NCBI GenBank assembly: GCA_044228505.1
Contig: JBGAUT010000031.1
Location: 1 to 64,000 of the forward strand
Direction of reading: 5' to 3'
Length of the DNA: 64,000 bases
Source of the DNA: JAEUKA01 sp044228505
GTDB lineage: Bacteria > Myxococcota_A > Polyangia > Palsa-1104 > JAEUJZ01
The notes under the pieces were generated by a model that was not told the origin of the DNA, made no database searches, and saw only the letters and a list, made by a program, of their open reading frames with translations. A program made the translations under genes and the position numbers. Shown piece by piece: positions 52,463 to 61,303 of this stretch. Every line of letters starts with the position of its first letter. Position 1 is the stretch's first letter.

Positions 52463-53917
52463 ATGGCCGAGATCCACCACTCCGATGGGCGTATCGAATT
52501 AGACGAGGAAAACCTCCAAGTCTTGACCGATAGCCCCCTATACAATCCCGACCTAGCACCGGTTCCGATCACCGAGCGCAAGTGGACCACCTATAACTAT
52601 GCCGCGCTGTGGATCTCGATGGCGCACTGTATTCCTACGTACATGCTGGCGTCGGGACTCATCGACTCCGGGATGTCGTGGGGACAGGCACTGTTTACGA
52701 TCTTGCTTGGCAACATGATCGTGCTGGTTCCGATTCTGCTCAACAGCCATCCCGGCACCCGCTATGGCATTCCCTTCCCAGTGCTGCTGCGCGCAAGCTA
52801 CGGTTCCTATGGCGCCAACCTGCCCGCGCTGATGCGAGCGCTGGTCGCCTGCGGCTGGTTTGGCATCAACGCCTGGATTGGCGGATCGGTGCTGCATACC
52901 TTCTTTGGATCGGTGTTCCATGGCTGGCCGCACCTGCTTGGGAGTGCGCCGATCGGTGGCTACTTGCCGACGCAGTGGCTGGCGTTCCTGCTGTTCTGGG
53001 GACTGAACATCTTTGTCATCTTCCGCGGCATGGAACTGGTGCGAAAGCTTGAAAACTTCGCGGCGCCGTTTGTGCTGGTGATGGCCGGAGTGCTGCTCAT
53101 TTGGGCGGTGAAGAAGGCCAACGGATTCGGGCCCATCATCGATCGCCCGGCGACTCTGTCCGATGCGCAGTTCTGGAAGGTATTCCCGATTGCGCTCACC
53201 GGAATGGTTGGATTCTGGGCCACGCTGTCGCTCAACATGCCGGACTTTACGCGCTACGGAAAATCGCAGCGCGCCCAGATGATCGGTCAGGCGGTGGCGC
53301 TGCCCACGACGATGTTTGGCTTTTCGGCGATGGCGGTGATCATCACTTCGGCCACCTCGGTGGTGTTTGGCAAAGCCATCTGGAAGCCTGAACTACTCAT
53401 TGCGGAGCTCAAAGATCCGGTGTGGGTCGGACTCTCTGCGCTGACGCTGGTGATCGCTACGCTCGCCGTCAACATCGCCGCCAACGTCGTCTCTCCCGCC
53501 AACGACTTTGCCAATGCATGGCCCAAGCACATCAACTTTCGGCGCGGTGCTCTCATCACCGGCATCGTTGGCATCCTGTTTATGCCGTGGAAACTTACCG
53601 AGGATTCCCACGCCTATCTCGTCGGCTGGCTGGTGCTGTATTCCGGCGGGCTCGGGGCCATTGCCGCCATCATGGTCGTCGACTACTGGGTGATTCGGAA
53701 GAGGAACCTCAAGCTCTACGACTTGTACATTCCCGATGGCAGCTATCGTTACAGTCACGGCTGGAATCCAGCGGCGGTCGCAGCAACCGTCGTCGGCTGT
53801 GGGCTCGCCTGGGGAGGACTCCTGTTCCCGGCGCTCAAGGGACTGTACGACTTTGCCTGGTTCGTCGGGTTTGCTGGGGCTGGACTGGTCTATTATCTGG
53901 CGATGCGTCGCAAGTAA
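52463..53917 (+). CDS. NCS1-family nucleobase/hydantoin:cation symporter
   Basis: 484 residues with 12 hydrophobic helices. The family marks are the N-terminal NPDLAPVPITERKWTTYNYAALWISM, GIPFPVLLRASYGSYGANLPALMRA, and NMPDFTRYGKSQRAQMIGQ. The C-terminal YYWVIRKRNLKLYDLY-like segment is also typical. NCS1 members take up uracil, allantoin, hydantoins, cytosine or thiamine with Na+ or H+. A strong SD (AGGAGG) lies 20 bp upstream of ATG 52463 with a second GGGGAG close by. Co-transcribed with the aminotransferase, it would deliver a nitrogen compound whose degradation ends in a beta-amino acid. A rho-independent terminator follows 27 bp after the stop. Confidence 0.9.
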   Translation: MAEIHHSDGRIELDEENLQVLTDSPLYNPDLAPVPITERKWTTYNYAALWISMAHCIPTYMLASGLIDSGMSWGQALFTILLGNMIVLVPILLNSHPGTRYGIPFPVLLRASYGSYGANLPALMRALVACGWFGINAWIGGSVLHTFFGSVFHGWPHLLGSAPIGGYLPTQWLAFLLFWGLNIFVIFRGMELVRKLENFAAPFVLVMAGVLLIWAVKKANGFGPIIDRPATLSDAQFWKVFPIALTGMVGFWATLSLNMPDFTRYGKSQRAQMIGQAVALPTTMFGFSAMAVIITSATSVVFGKAIWKPELLIAELKDPVWVGLSALTLVIATLAVNIAANVVSPANDFANAWPKHINFRRGALITGIVGILFMPWKLTEDSHAYLVGWLVLYSGGLGAIAAIMVVDYWVIRKRNLKLYDLYIPDGSYRYSHGWNPAAVAATVVGCGLAWGGLLFPALKGLYDFAWFVGFAGAGLVYYLAMRRK

Positions 53918-53944
53918 TCTCTCTGCGGAAGAGGCTAGCGAAGC

Positions 53945-53981
53945 ACAGGACAGCCGTGGTATAGGCTGCCCTGTATTTTTT
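53945..53981 (+). terminator. Rho-independent terminator of the aminotransferase-NCS1 operon
   Basis: ACAGGACAGCC (53945-53955) pairs with GGCTGCCCTGT (53964-53974), 10 of 11 positions, with an 8-nt loop, followed by TTTTTT (53976-53981). It ends the upstream operon immediately before the tRNA. Confidence 0.85.
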
Positions 53982-54055
53982 GACTGCGTAGCTCAGTTGG
54001 ATAGAGCAACTGTTTCCTAAACAGTAGGTCGCGCGTTCGAATCGCGCCGCGGTCA
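53982..54055 (+). tRNA. tRNA-Arg (anticodon CCU)
   Basis: 74 nt without encoded CCA. The acceptor GACTGCG pairs with CGCGGTC plus discriminator A. The D arm is GCTCAGTTGGATAGAGC. The anticodon stem ACTGT/ACAGT holds loop TTCCTAA, so the anticodon is CCT (reads AGG). T arm: GCGCG-TTCGAAT-CGCGC. All helices pair with a single G-U in the acceptor. AGG is a rare codon in such GC-rich genomes. Confidence 0.93.
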
Positions 54056-54171
54056 CCGAGGGAGCGCTTTGATTTTCGGGCCATGGACCGGCAGCGGTTG
54101 GTACACTGGTTCCGTTCTTGCTGCCCATCAAACGGCTCGTCAGCCTGGGTCAGCCACCGAGGGGAAACGCC

Positions 54172-55167
54172 GTGAACATCCTGCGCTGTGAACACTGTGC
54201 CAGCACCGATTTGACACGACTGTCCGACGGGGAGTATCGCTGCAATCATTGCAAGTCGAGCCTTCATCTGGCCGCGCCGATCGCCTCGCCGCCCAAACCG
54301 ACCGGCTATCGCCCAAACACCGGCCTTCGTCCCCGTCCGCCGCTCAACCTGGGACAGAAGGTGCTCGTGACACTGCTGATGGTGGCTGCGGTCATCGGGA
54401 TCGCCGCCCTGCGGGTCAAGCGAGACGAACGTCGTCGGGACGAGCTGCGCCGCCGCATGATTCAGCGCGATGTGGCGGCCAGCCTCAATCGCCGGTTCGG
54501 CATCACCAATGGCACGGGCAGCACCCCAGCCCCGATTGCCAAACCACCAGAGGAATATGGTGCCGCAGCGATCGAAGCCCCCAAGGCGCTCCGTGCCGAG
54601 TTTGCCAATGCGGTGGCGCTCCCCGATCGCATCGGCAACCTGTACCTGGTCGGTCTCGTCAAGAACACCGGCGAGGCACCGATTGATCATCCCCGCGTCG
54701 AAGCCACTCTGTGGGACGCTTCGCATCGCAAGCTGGCCGTGGGTTTCGGATTTTCCGCGATTCCGAATCTGCTTCCCAAAGAAGAGTTTCCCGTCAAAAT
54801 TCTCATCCAGCACGCCCCCAAGTACGACTCGATTACGTATCAAATTGTACCGAAAGCGATGTCGTACGGAACCCCACAGCGATTCCAGCTCTCCGTTGAG
54901 TCACCCAAGCTTGGACCTGGACAGTTCGGCGGCTATCGACTCTCCGGCATGATCCGCAACACGGACAAGGTCTCTGTTCAGCACGGACGGATCGTCGCTC
55001 TCCTGCTTGGAGAAGATCGCAGCATTGTCGGCATGCATGAAGCCTTTGCGGGACAGCAGATGCTCCCCGCTGGAGATGAGTGCCCGTTTGACGTTCAGAT
55101 CTCGACCGTTTCAGGGACTCCCAAGAGCTTCCGACTCTACACGACGGCGATGCCCGCTCGCCCCTAG
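54172..55167 (+). CDS. Zinc-ribbon membrane-anchored protein with FxLYD-like domains
   Basis: 331 residues from GTG 54172, preceded by GAGGGG. A zinc ribbon (CEHCASTDL, about 6-9, and CNHC, about 24-27) is followed by a Pro-rich linker and one membrane helix (VLVTLLMVAAVIGIAAL, about 65-81). Beyond it come two similar beta domains, each with a NLYLVGLVKNTGEAPIDHPRVEATLWD / GYRLSGMIRNTDKVSVQHGRIVALLLGE pattern. This is the FxLYD-type immunoglobulin-like fold. The ribbon is cytoplasmic and the FxLYD pair outside or periplasmic. The role is unknown. It follows the tRNA gene. Confidence 0.75.
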   Translation: MNILRCEHCASTDLTRLSDGEYRCNHCKSSLHLAAPIASPPKPTGYRPNTGLRPRPPLNLGQKVLVTLLMVAAVIGIAALRVKRDERRRDELRRRMIQRDVAASLNRRFGITNGTGSTPAPIAKPPEEYGAAAIEAPKALRAEFANAVALPDRIGNLYLVGLVKNTGEAPIDHPRVEATLWDASHRKLAVGFGFSAIPNLLPKEEFPVKILIQHAPKYDSITYQIVPKAMSYGTPQRFQLSVESPKLGPGQFGGYRLSGMIRNTDKVSVQHGRIVALLLGEDRSIVGMHEAFAGQQMLPAGDECPFDVQISTVSGTPKSFRLYTTAMPARP

Positions 55168-55188
55168 TTGACTCCCGAACGGACTCTG

Positions 55189-56004
55189 TTAGACGACTCT
55201 CTCTGTCGCTACAGCCGACGCTATCTTCTCACCGAGCCGCGTGAGTCCTATGCCTTGCCGAGCGCGGGCATGCACCTGTTGATAGTCCGCAAAGGTGGTT
55301 CCAAAAGCACGGTCGAGCAGCACGGTAAACAGTCCGTAGTGGCCACCGTAGCGAGCGTGGTGCATCGCATGAAAGGTTGCGGTGAAAAAGACTCGCCCGA
55401 GCGGCGAGCGCACAAACCACTCCGGCATCCACTCCACGTTGCTGTGCCCATAGACGTTGAACGTATAGTTAAAAAGGATAAACAGCGCCCCTCCTGCTTG
55501 GGTAATCGGCAGAAAGAACGATCCCAGCAGCAGCAATCCGAGCGCTCCTCCGATCAGAATCAATCGTTCCACGATCGAAAAGGAAAGCGAAGTCAACGGC
55601 TCGGTGACATGCGCCACGTGATGTTGGGCATGCAAAAAGTAGAGCGTGGGATGGTGGAGCAAGCGATGGGTCACATAGAACCAGACCTCGTACATCACGG
55701 CCATCCAGACAAACGTGATAAGGACGCTCGAGAGGCTGGCTGGCACCATCCGGTGCAGAAACAAGATCCGGAATCCGACGATGAGCACGGTGTCTAGTAA
55801 CACCACCATCAGCGCGGGCAGAATCTCACGGCGGAGCTGATTCTGTCCGAACGGCAGTCGGTAAATACGAAACCGCTTGGCTGCGGGCAAGAGCAACAGT
55901 GCAAAGCCAACGAGGACGATCGTCAGCTTAAACAGACCGGAACGGACCAGGATGCGAACGGCTTCACTGAGTGGCGAGTCCACGTGATCATAAAACAGCG
56001 GCAT
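55189..56004 (-). CDS. Sterol desaturase / fatty acid hydroxylase family membrane protein
   Basis: 271 residues, several membrane helices. The three His boxes of this di-iron oxygenase superfamily are present: HRLLHH at about 130, HAQHH about 13 residues later, and HAMHH near residue 220. An additional His precedes these in YVTHRLLHH. Such enzymes hydroxylate or desaturate sterols, fatty acids or carotenoids using O2. ATG 56004 (MPLFYDHVDSP) is chosen; the longer frame adds no conserved residues. It is convergent with the zinc-ribbon gene. The substrate is not determined. Confidence 0.88.
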   Translation of the reverse strand: MPLFYDHVDSPLSEAVRILVRSGLFKLTIVLVGFALLLLPAAKRFRIYRLPFGQNQLRREILPALMVVLLDTVLIVGFRILFLHRMVPASLSSVLITFVWMAVMYEVWFYVTHRLLHHPTLYFLHAQHHVAHVTEPLTSLSFSIVERLILIGGALGLLLLGSFFLPITQAGGALFILFNYTFNVYGHSNVEWMPEWFVRSPLGRVFFTATFHAMHHARYGGHYGLFTVLLDRAFGTTFADYQQVHARARQGIGLTRLGEKIASAVATERVV

Positions 56005-56137
56005 ACTCAGATTCTGACCCAGGTTGGCTGAGCCGGGAATGGCCAATCTTGGACACCACCGGCCCATAAACGGACCTACCGCATTCCGCCGCACCTCCGC
56101 GCCGCTCTTGGGTGACGGATCCGAGCCTGGACTGCGC

Positions 56138-56467
56138 TCAGGGCATCTTCACAGCGCAGCGACTGGCGGTACAGGTTGCTTGGGCGCTTTGACAGGGGCC
56201 GCAGACGCGGTCACCCCCGCAGCTGATCCGAGCCCGCGCATCATCATAGCGAGCCTGCTCGCTACGACTGATTGCACCGTAGTCACAGCGGCAACTACAG
56301 AGATCCCCGATCAGCACTGCCACGCAGTCCGCATCGACCACGCAACTCTGCTGATAACTATCCAGAAGAATAGTCGTCGAAGTGGTGGTGCTACCTCCGC
56401 AGGCGGTCACCAGCAGCACCGCCGCAGAGAAGGACAATAGAGCGCTACATCGTAAGATCTGGTTCAT
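56138..56467 (-). CDS. Small Cys-rich lipoprotein
   Basis: 109 residues. The signal peptide ends in lipobox VTAC (about 20-23). The mature part has eight Cys, including SCVVDADCVAVLIGDLCSCRC and a CGPCQSAQATCTASRC C-terminus. This arrangement is common among extracellular lipoproteins in Myxococcota with no known function. Disulfide bonding is likely. Confidence 0.78.
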   Translation of the reverse strand: MNQILRCSALLSFSAAVLLVTACGGSTTTSTTILLDSYQQSCVVDADCVAVLIGDLCSCRCDYGAISRSEQARYDDARARISCGGDRVCGPCQSAQATCTASRCAVKMP

Positions 56468-56557
56468 GATTTCTCACCGTATCATCGCGCCCGATGAAAT
56501 GAGCCACGCCAGCAGGACCGAATCGTAACAGCCAGCCCTGTGACAAACAATTGACCA

Positions 56558-57397
56558 TCAGCAAGCAGCGTCCAGCAGACCCTCGCGCAGACCGATCTCA
56601 CACACGACCGGCAACACCGCGTCAAAGGCGGGACCATTACAGCACAGGATTCCCCGTCGCGTCCGGAGTTCACTTGTGCCATAGCGAAATGGCTGGCCAC
56701 TCAGATCGGTGAAGCGTCCGCCTGCAGCCCGCAAAATGGCCTCGGGACCGCATGCATCCCACAGACTTGCTTTGTCCGACACATGTACATACAAATCGGC
56801 ACGCTGCTCGATTATTTGACCTACCTTCAAACCGACGGAACCACTCACGGCTTCTTGGGTAATCCCGAGCTTTTGCATCAGCTCTGTTGTGCTCTTTGGA
56901 CGATGAGAGCGTGAGACCACCAAGCGAAGGTCACGCGTAGAAGAACAGTCGCTTACGCGCAGTGACTGGATCTGACCGCCCTGCGCAAGCTGCGCGCCCT
57001 GACCAACGATTCCGCTGTACAGTTTGTCCACGCTCGGCTGATACACCACCCCGAGCTGCGCGCCCCCATCCACCGCTAGTCCGATCATCACCGAAAACTC
57101 GCCGTTCTTGGCAATGAACTCTTTGGTACCGTCGAGCGGATCAACGTACCAGATGCGCCGTTTGGTCAGCGCCGCGCCATTGTCTTCGCTCTCTTCGGCC
57201 ACGATTCCATCCAGTGGAAACGCCGCACGCAGTCGCCGAACGATCAGTGCATTGGCCTGCCGGTCGGCCTCCGTCACGGGATCGCTTGTACCCTGACCCT
57301 TATAGTCGACGCCAAAGTCTGTCGCGTAGATTCGCAACAAAATCCGTCCCGCTTCACGGGCGATCACGGATGCGGTCTGTAGCTCCTCTTCGAACAT
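56558..57397 (-). CDS. cysQ: 3'(2'),5'-bisphosphate nucleotidase CysQ (inositol monophosphatase family)
   Basis: 279 residues. Removes the 3'-phosphate of PAP/PAPS, the by-product and intermediate of sulfate assimilation. Metal-binding motifs of the lithium-sensitive phosphatase fold are present: GIVAEESEDN (about 65) and WYVDPLDGTKEF (about 84-95). The C-terminal motif reads LWDACGPEAILRAAGG (about 215-230). It diverges from cysD with 102 bp between starts, a context that makes CysQ far more likely than a true inositol monophosphatase. ATG 57397. Confidence 0.9.
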   Translation of the reverse strand: MFEEELQTASVIAREAGRILLRIYATDFGVDYKGQGTSDPVTEADRQANALIVRRLRAAFPLDGIVAEESEDNGAALTKRRIWYVDPLDGTKEFIAKNGEFSVMIGLAVDGGAQLGVVYQPSVDKLYSGIVGQGAQLAQGGQIQSLRVSDCSSTRDLRLVVSRSHRPKSTTELMQKLGITQEAVSGSVGLKVGQIIEQRADLYVHVSDKASLWDACGPEAILRAAGGRFTDLSGQPFRYGTSELRTRRGILCCNGPAFDAVLPVVCEIGLREGLLDAAC

Positions 57398-57463
57398 CCT
57401 AGGTTCCCTTTCTCACAACAGCGTCACCGGCAGCCATGCTAGATACTCTGTACACAGACGATT

Positions 57464-57475
57464 TGAATCGATTCA
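57464..57475. promoter_or_regulatory. 12-bp perfect palindrome between cysQ and cysD
   Basis: TGAATCGATTCA, a perfect 12-bp palindrome, 24 bp upstream of the cysD start in the divergent cysQ-cysD spacer. The place is right for an operator that controls both genes, but no named regulator can be assigned from the sequence. Confidence 0.4.
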
Positions 57476-57499
57476 GAATCCAGCCGATTCGGAGACTTC

Positions 57500-58399
57500 A
57501 TGAGACTCACGCATCTTCAAAAGCTCGAAGCAGAGAGCATACACATCCTTCGCGAGGTTGTCGCGGAGTGTGAGCATCCGGTGATGCTCTATTCCATCGG
57601 GAAGGACAGCGCGGTGATGCTGCACCTGGCCAAAAAGGCCTTTTTCCCGAGCAAGCTACCGTTCCCGCTGCTGCACGTCGACACCACCTGGAAGTTCCGC
57701 GACATGATTGCGTTTCGCGATCAGGTGGTGGCGCAGGACGGACTCAAGCTGATTGTCTATGTGAACCAGGAAGGAATCGCCTCCGGAGTCGGTCCGTTTA
57801 CTCATGGCTCTGCGGTTCACACCGATGTTATGAAGACACAGGCGCTCCGGCAAGCGCTGGATCTGTACGGGTTTGATGCGGCCCTTGGCGGAGCACGTCG
57901 CGATGAAGAGAAGTCTCGTGCCAAGGAGCGAATCTTTTCCTTTCGTTCGGCAGAGCATCGCTGGGATCCCAAGCAGCAGCGCCCCGAGCTGTGGCGACTT
58001 TACAACACCCGCAAGCACAAAAAGGAAAGCATCCGGGTCTTCCCACTGTCAAACTGGACCGAGCTAGATGTCTGGCAGTACATCTATCTGGAACAGATTC
58101 CGATTGTGCCGCTGTACTATTCAGCGGTGCGTAAGGTGGTCGAGCGCGATGGCCTGCTCATCATGGTGGACGACGAGCGGATGCCACTTCGACCCGGAGA
58201 GATACCGATGGAAAAGAAGGTCCGTTTCCGCACACTCGGCTGCTATCCGCTGACCGGCGCGATCGAAAGTGATGCTGATACGCTGCCAGCGATCATCCAA
58301 GAGATGCTGCTGACCACCACCTCCGAACGACAAGGGCGCGCCATTGATCACGATCAATCAGCGTCCATGGAAAAAAAGAAGCAGGAGGGATACTTCTAA
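57500..58399 (+). CDS. cysD: Sulfate adenylyltransferase subunit 2 (CysD)
   Basis: 299 residues. Small catalytic subunit that forms adenosine 5'-phosphosulfate from ATP and sulfate. PP-loop motif in LYSIGKDSAVMLHLAKKAFFP (about 32-52), GGARRDEEKSRAKERIFSFR (about 133-152), and NWTELDVWQYIYLEQIPIVPLYY are diagnostic. The C-terminal SDADTLPAIIQEMLLTTTSERQGR and KKKQEGYF end match CysD. Stop TAA overlaps the cysNC ATG by one base (TAATG), so translation is coupled. ATG 57500. Confidence 0.96.
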   Translation: MRLTHLQKLEAESIHILREVVAECEHPVMLYSIGKDSAVMLHLAKKAFFPSKLPFPLLHVDTTWKFRDMIAFRDQVVAQDGLKLIVYVNQEGIASGVGPFTHGSAVHTDVMKTQALRQALDLYGFDAALGGARRDEEKSRAKERIFSFRSAEHRWDPKQQRPELWRLYNTRKHKKESIRVFPLSNWTELDVWQYIYLEQIPIVPLYYSAVRKVVERDGLLIMVDDERMPLRPGEIPMEKKVRFRTLGCYPLTGAIESDADTLPAIIQEMLLTTTSERQGRAIDHDQSASMEKKKQEGYF

Positions 58400-60330
58400 T
58401 GTCCCACAAGTCTTCCCTCATTGCCGACAACATCGAAGCGTACTTGACCGCCCACCAGCACAAGGGACTGTTACGCTTTATGACCTGTGGCAGCGTCGAT
58501 GACGGCAAGAGCTCTCTTATCGGTCGGCTGCTATACGAATCGAAGCTCATCTTTTCGGATCAACTGGCAGCGCTCGAAGCGGAGTCACGCAAGCGAAACG
58601 TCGCCCCAGGCGAACTGGATCTGTCTCTACTGGTCGATGGCTTGGCAGCGGAACGCGAGCAGGGAATCACGATTGACGTTGCCTATCGATTCTTTTCGAC
58701 CGATCTACGCAAGTTTATTGTGGCCGATACACCGGGGCATGAGCAGTACACGCGCAACATGGTGACGGCTGCCTCGAATTCCGAGCTGGCGATTCTGCTG
58801 ATTGATGCACGAAAAGGAGTCCTGACCCAGACTCGTCGTCACAGCTATCTGGTGTCTCTGCTCGGTATTCGCAAGGTAGTGCTCGCGGTCAACAAGATGG
58901 ATGCGGTCGGCTTTTCTGCCGAGATATTCCAGTCGATCGTGAAAGACTACCTCGCCTTTGCGGAGCAGATAGGTCTCACCGATGTGCTGCCGATTCCGAT
59001 CTCGGCGCTCAAGGGAGACAACGTCATCGAAAGGAGTCCGAACACTCCCTACTATCTGGGTCCGTCCCTCTTGGAATACCTAGAGACGGTGGATGTGCAG
59101 GAGTCTCTGTCCGCTCTGCCCTTTCGAATGCCGGTGCAGTGGGTTAGCAGGCCCAATCAGGACTTTCGGGGGTTCTGTGGATACATCGCCAGCGGCAGCC
59201 TTTCGCGTGGAGACAGAGTCCGGGTGATGCCCAAGGGAATCATCGGTCAAGTCAAAGGAATCGTCACCTTTGACGGAGAACTAGAACAGGCGATGGCGGG
59301 ACAGTCCGTGACGGTGACCCTGACCGAAGAGCTCGATGTGAGCCGGGGCGATATGATGGTCGCCGCAGACTCACCGCCCTGCACTGCCGATCAGATTCAA
59401 GCGGCACTCATTTGGATGCACGAGGAACCGCTACTGCCCGGACGCCCCTATCTGTGTAAGATCGGGACGCAGACTGTGACCGCGAGCATCACGCAGCTTA
59501 AGTACAAGGTACAGGTCAACACGCTTGAGCACTTGGCGGCGCGCACGCTGGCTCTGAACGAAATCGGAGTCTGCAACCTGGGATTCGATCGTGCGGTGGC
59601 GTTCGATTCCTACAAAGACAATCGCGAGACCGGCGGCTTCATCCTGATCGATCGGATGACCAACAACACCGTTGGTGCCGGATTGATTCACCACCCACTC
59701 CGGCGCTCGGATAACATTCACTGGCAAGCGCTGGATGTAAGCAAGGCTTCGCGGGCCGCTCACAAAGGACAATCGCCACGTGTACTGTGGTTTACCGGGC
59801 TGCCGGGAGCGGGCAAGTCTACGATCGCAAACCTCGTCGAAAAACGGCTGCATTCACTGGGTCGACATACCTATCTACTGGATGGTGACAATGTCCGGCA
59901 TGGTCTAAACAAAGACCTGGGATTTACGGACGCGGATCGAGTAGAGAACATCCGTCGCATCGCAGAGGTGTCGCGGCTGATGGTGGATGCAGGTCTGGTC
60001 GTGCTCGTGGCCTTTATCTCTCCGTTTTGTGCAGAGCGAGCAATGGCGCGCCAACTGTTCGATCATGGCGAATTCCTAGAGATCTTTATCGACACTCCGT
60101 TGGCTGAAGCGGAGCGACGAGACCCCAAAGGTCTGTACAAAAAGGCACGCGCCAATCAGCTGAAAAACCTGACCGGGATTGACTCGCCGTATGAGCGACC
60201 GGAATCGCCGGATCTGCGCATCGACACCACGGTAAGCTCGGCCGAGGAAGCCGCAGAGCAGGTGGTGTCCTTCCTCGAACAGCTCGAATCGCAGGCCCAT
60301 CGCAACCCGAGCGAAAACGGAACCTCGTGA
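58399..60330 (+). CDS. cysNC: Bifunctional sulfate adenylyltransferase subunit 1 / adenylylsulfate kinase (CysNC)
   Basis: 643 residues. The N-terminal 440 or so residues are the GTPase CysN, a regulatory subunit: FMTCGSVDDGKSSLIGRLLYESK (P-loop, about 27-49), DTPGHEQYTRNM (G3), NKMDAVGF (G4), then elongation-factor-like beta barrels. The C-terminal 190 residues are the APS kinase CysC: LWFTGLPGAGKSTIANLVEKRL (about 463), DGDNVRHGLNKDLGF, and FIDTPLAEAERRDPKGLY. It completes sulfate activation to PAPS in one polypeptide, as in many Proteobacteria. Coupled to cysD upstream. Confidence 0.96.
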   Translation: MSHKSSLIADNIEAYLTAHQHKGLLRFMTCGSVDDGKSSLIGRLLYESKLIFSDQLAALEAESRKRNVAPGELDLSLLVDGLAAEREQGITIDVAYRFFSTDLRKFIVADTPGHEQYTRNMVTAASNSELAILLIDARKGVLTQTRRHSYLVSLLGIRKVVLAVNKMDAVGFSAEIFQSIVKDYLAFAEQIGLTDVLPIPISALKGDNVIERSPNTPYYLGPSLLEYLETVDVQESLSALPFRMPVQWVSRPNQDFRGFCGYIASGSLSRGDRVRVMPKGIIGQVKGIVTFDGELEQAMAGQSVTVTLTEELDVSRGDMMVAADSPPCTADQIQAALIWMHEEPLLPGRPYLCKIGTQTVTASITQLKYKVQVNTLEHLAARTLALNEIGVCNLGFDRAVAFDSYKDNRETGGFILIDRMTNNTVGAGLIHHPLRRSDNIHWQALDVSKASRAAHKGQSPRVLWFTGLPGAGKSTIANLVEKRLHSLGRHTYLLDGDNVRHGLNKDLGFTDADRVENIRRIAEVSRLMVDAGLVVLVAFISPFCAERAMARQLFDHGEFLEIFIDTPLAEAERRDPKGLYKKARANQLKNLTGIDSPYERPESPDLRIDTTVSSAEEAAEQVVSFLEQLESQAHRNPSENGTS

Positions 60331-60470
60331 AGCCAACCAGGAGGCCTCGCCTGCACTGCTCTAGGCGAGCAGTAGCGAATCTTCTCGTCAGTTCAAGCCC
60401 TTAGCCAAACCCGCCGCCCGCTGCCTCATCGAGCGGGCACTTTGAGGCGCTGTTTTGCTATGATGTCGCT

Positions 60471-60986
60471 GTGGTCAGCGTAGAAAAGCCGCTCGGCTCT
60501 GCTCTCGGGGTGGCAAGTGGTCTACTCAAAGGACGCTATCGGGTAGGTACCATGCTGGGAGAAGGTGCCATGGGCGTCGTCTACCGAGGCATTGATGAAC
60601 AGAGCAGCACCCCCATTGCCATCAAGACACTCCAGCCAACCGCTTTTCATTCCCCCAAGGCGCACGAACGATTTCAACGGGAAGCCAGCCTAGCCAACAA
60701 ACTTCATCATCCAGGAATCGCACGGACTCTCGACTTCGGAGTTGAAGGAGAGACGCCATTCCTGATCATGGAACTGGTCGAAGGAATCGAGCTGGCAGAG
60801 ATCATCGAACAGGAAGCACCACTGCCTCCGGCCCGAGCACTCGATATCGCCATCCAGCTCACTGAAGCCCTCGCAGAAGCCCATCATCACAATCTCATTC
60901 ATCGAGACATCAAGCCGGCCAATGTGATGACCGTCGAGAAACTGGATGAAGGCTCCCGTTCCCGAGAGAGATGTCCCGGGAAGTGA
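60471..60986 (+). pseudogene. Truncated Ser/Thr protein kinase (C-lobe missing)
   Basis: 171 codons from GTG 60471. The N-lobe is intact: GRYRVGTMLGEGAMGVVYRG (ATP loop, about 20-39), the ATP-binding Lys in IAIKTL, and HRDIKPANVM (catalytic loop, about 142-151). The frame then turns into EKLDEGSRSRERCPGK and stops. There is no DFG, APE or C-lobe. The 316 bp to the next gene contain no kinase remnant in any frame I checked, so the rest is deleted rather than frameshifted. Catalysis is not expected. Related in sequence style to the intact kinase domain encoded next. Confidence 0.75.
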
Positions 60987-61303
60987 GGTCGGCTCAACCA
61001 CCGCTGCCGCAGAGAAGCATCAGCTCGAACGACTCAACTTACCAACCGGATCCAACGCGGTTCCGGTGCTTGGCGCGAACCAAATGGCCCAGGTCAGCCG
61101 CTGGTCCTCAGCGGTGCAGTCTTTTGATCTGCGACCCATTGCCCAAGCGACTGACGGAATCTAAGAAAAGCGGAGACGGACCAGCCCTGCGTGAGATAGC
61201 GGATGCCATACTTCCTCACTGGCTCCCCGAATTCTGAGCAGAGACACAACAACGTCAGAACAGTACTCCCACGATCGCTTGAATCGGAGTATGATGAGAA
61301 TCT
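60987..61303. other. Intergenic after the truncated kinase
   Basis: About 316 bp. Two plus-strand frames are open (for example one containing QMAQVSRWSSAVQSFDLRP), but neither resembles a kinase C-lobe or a known domain, and codon bias is poor. Upstream region of the 7TM kinase gene; no clear promoter was found. Confidence 0.45.

Noticed and set aside
56558..57397. Inositol-1-monophosphatase
   Set aside because: The fold fits, but divergence from cysD-cysNC and the CysQ-like length point to the PAP/PAPS phosphatase.
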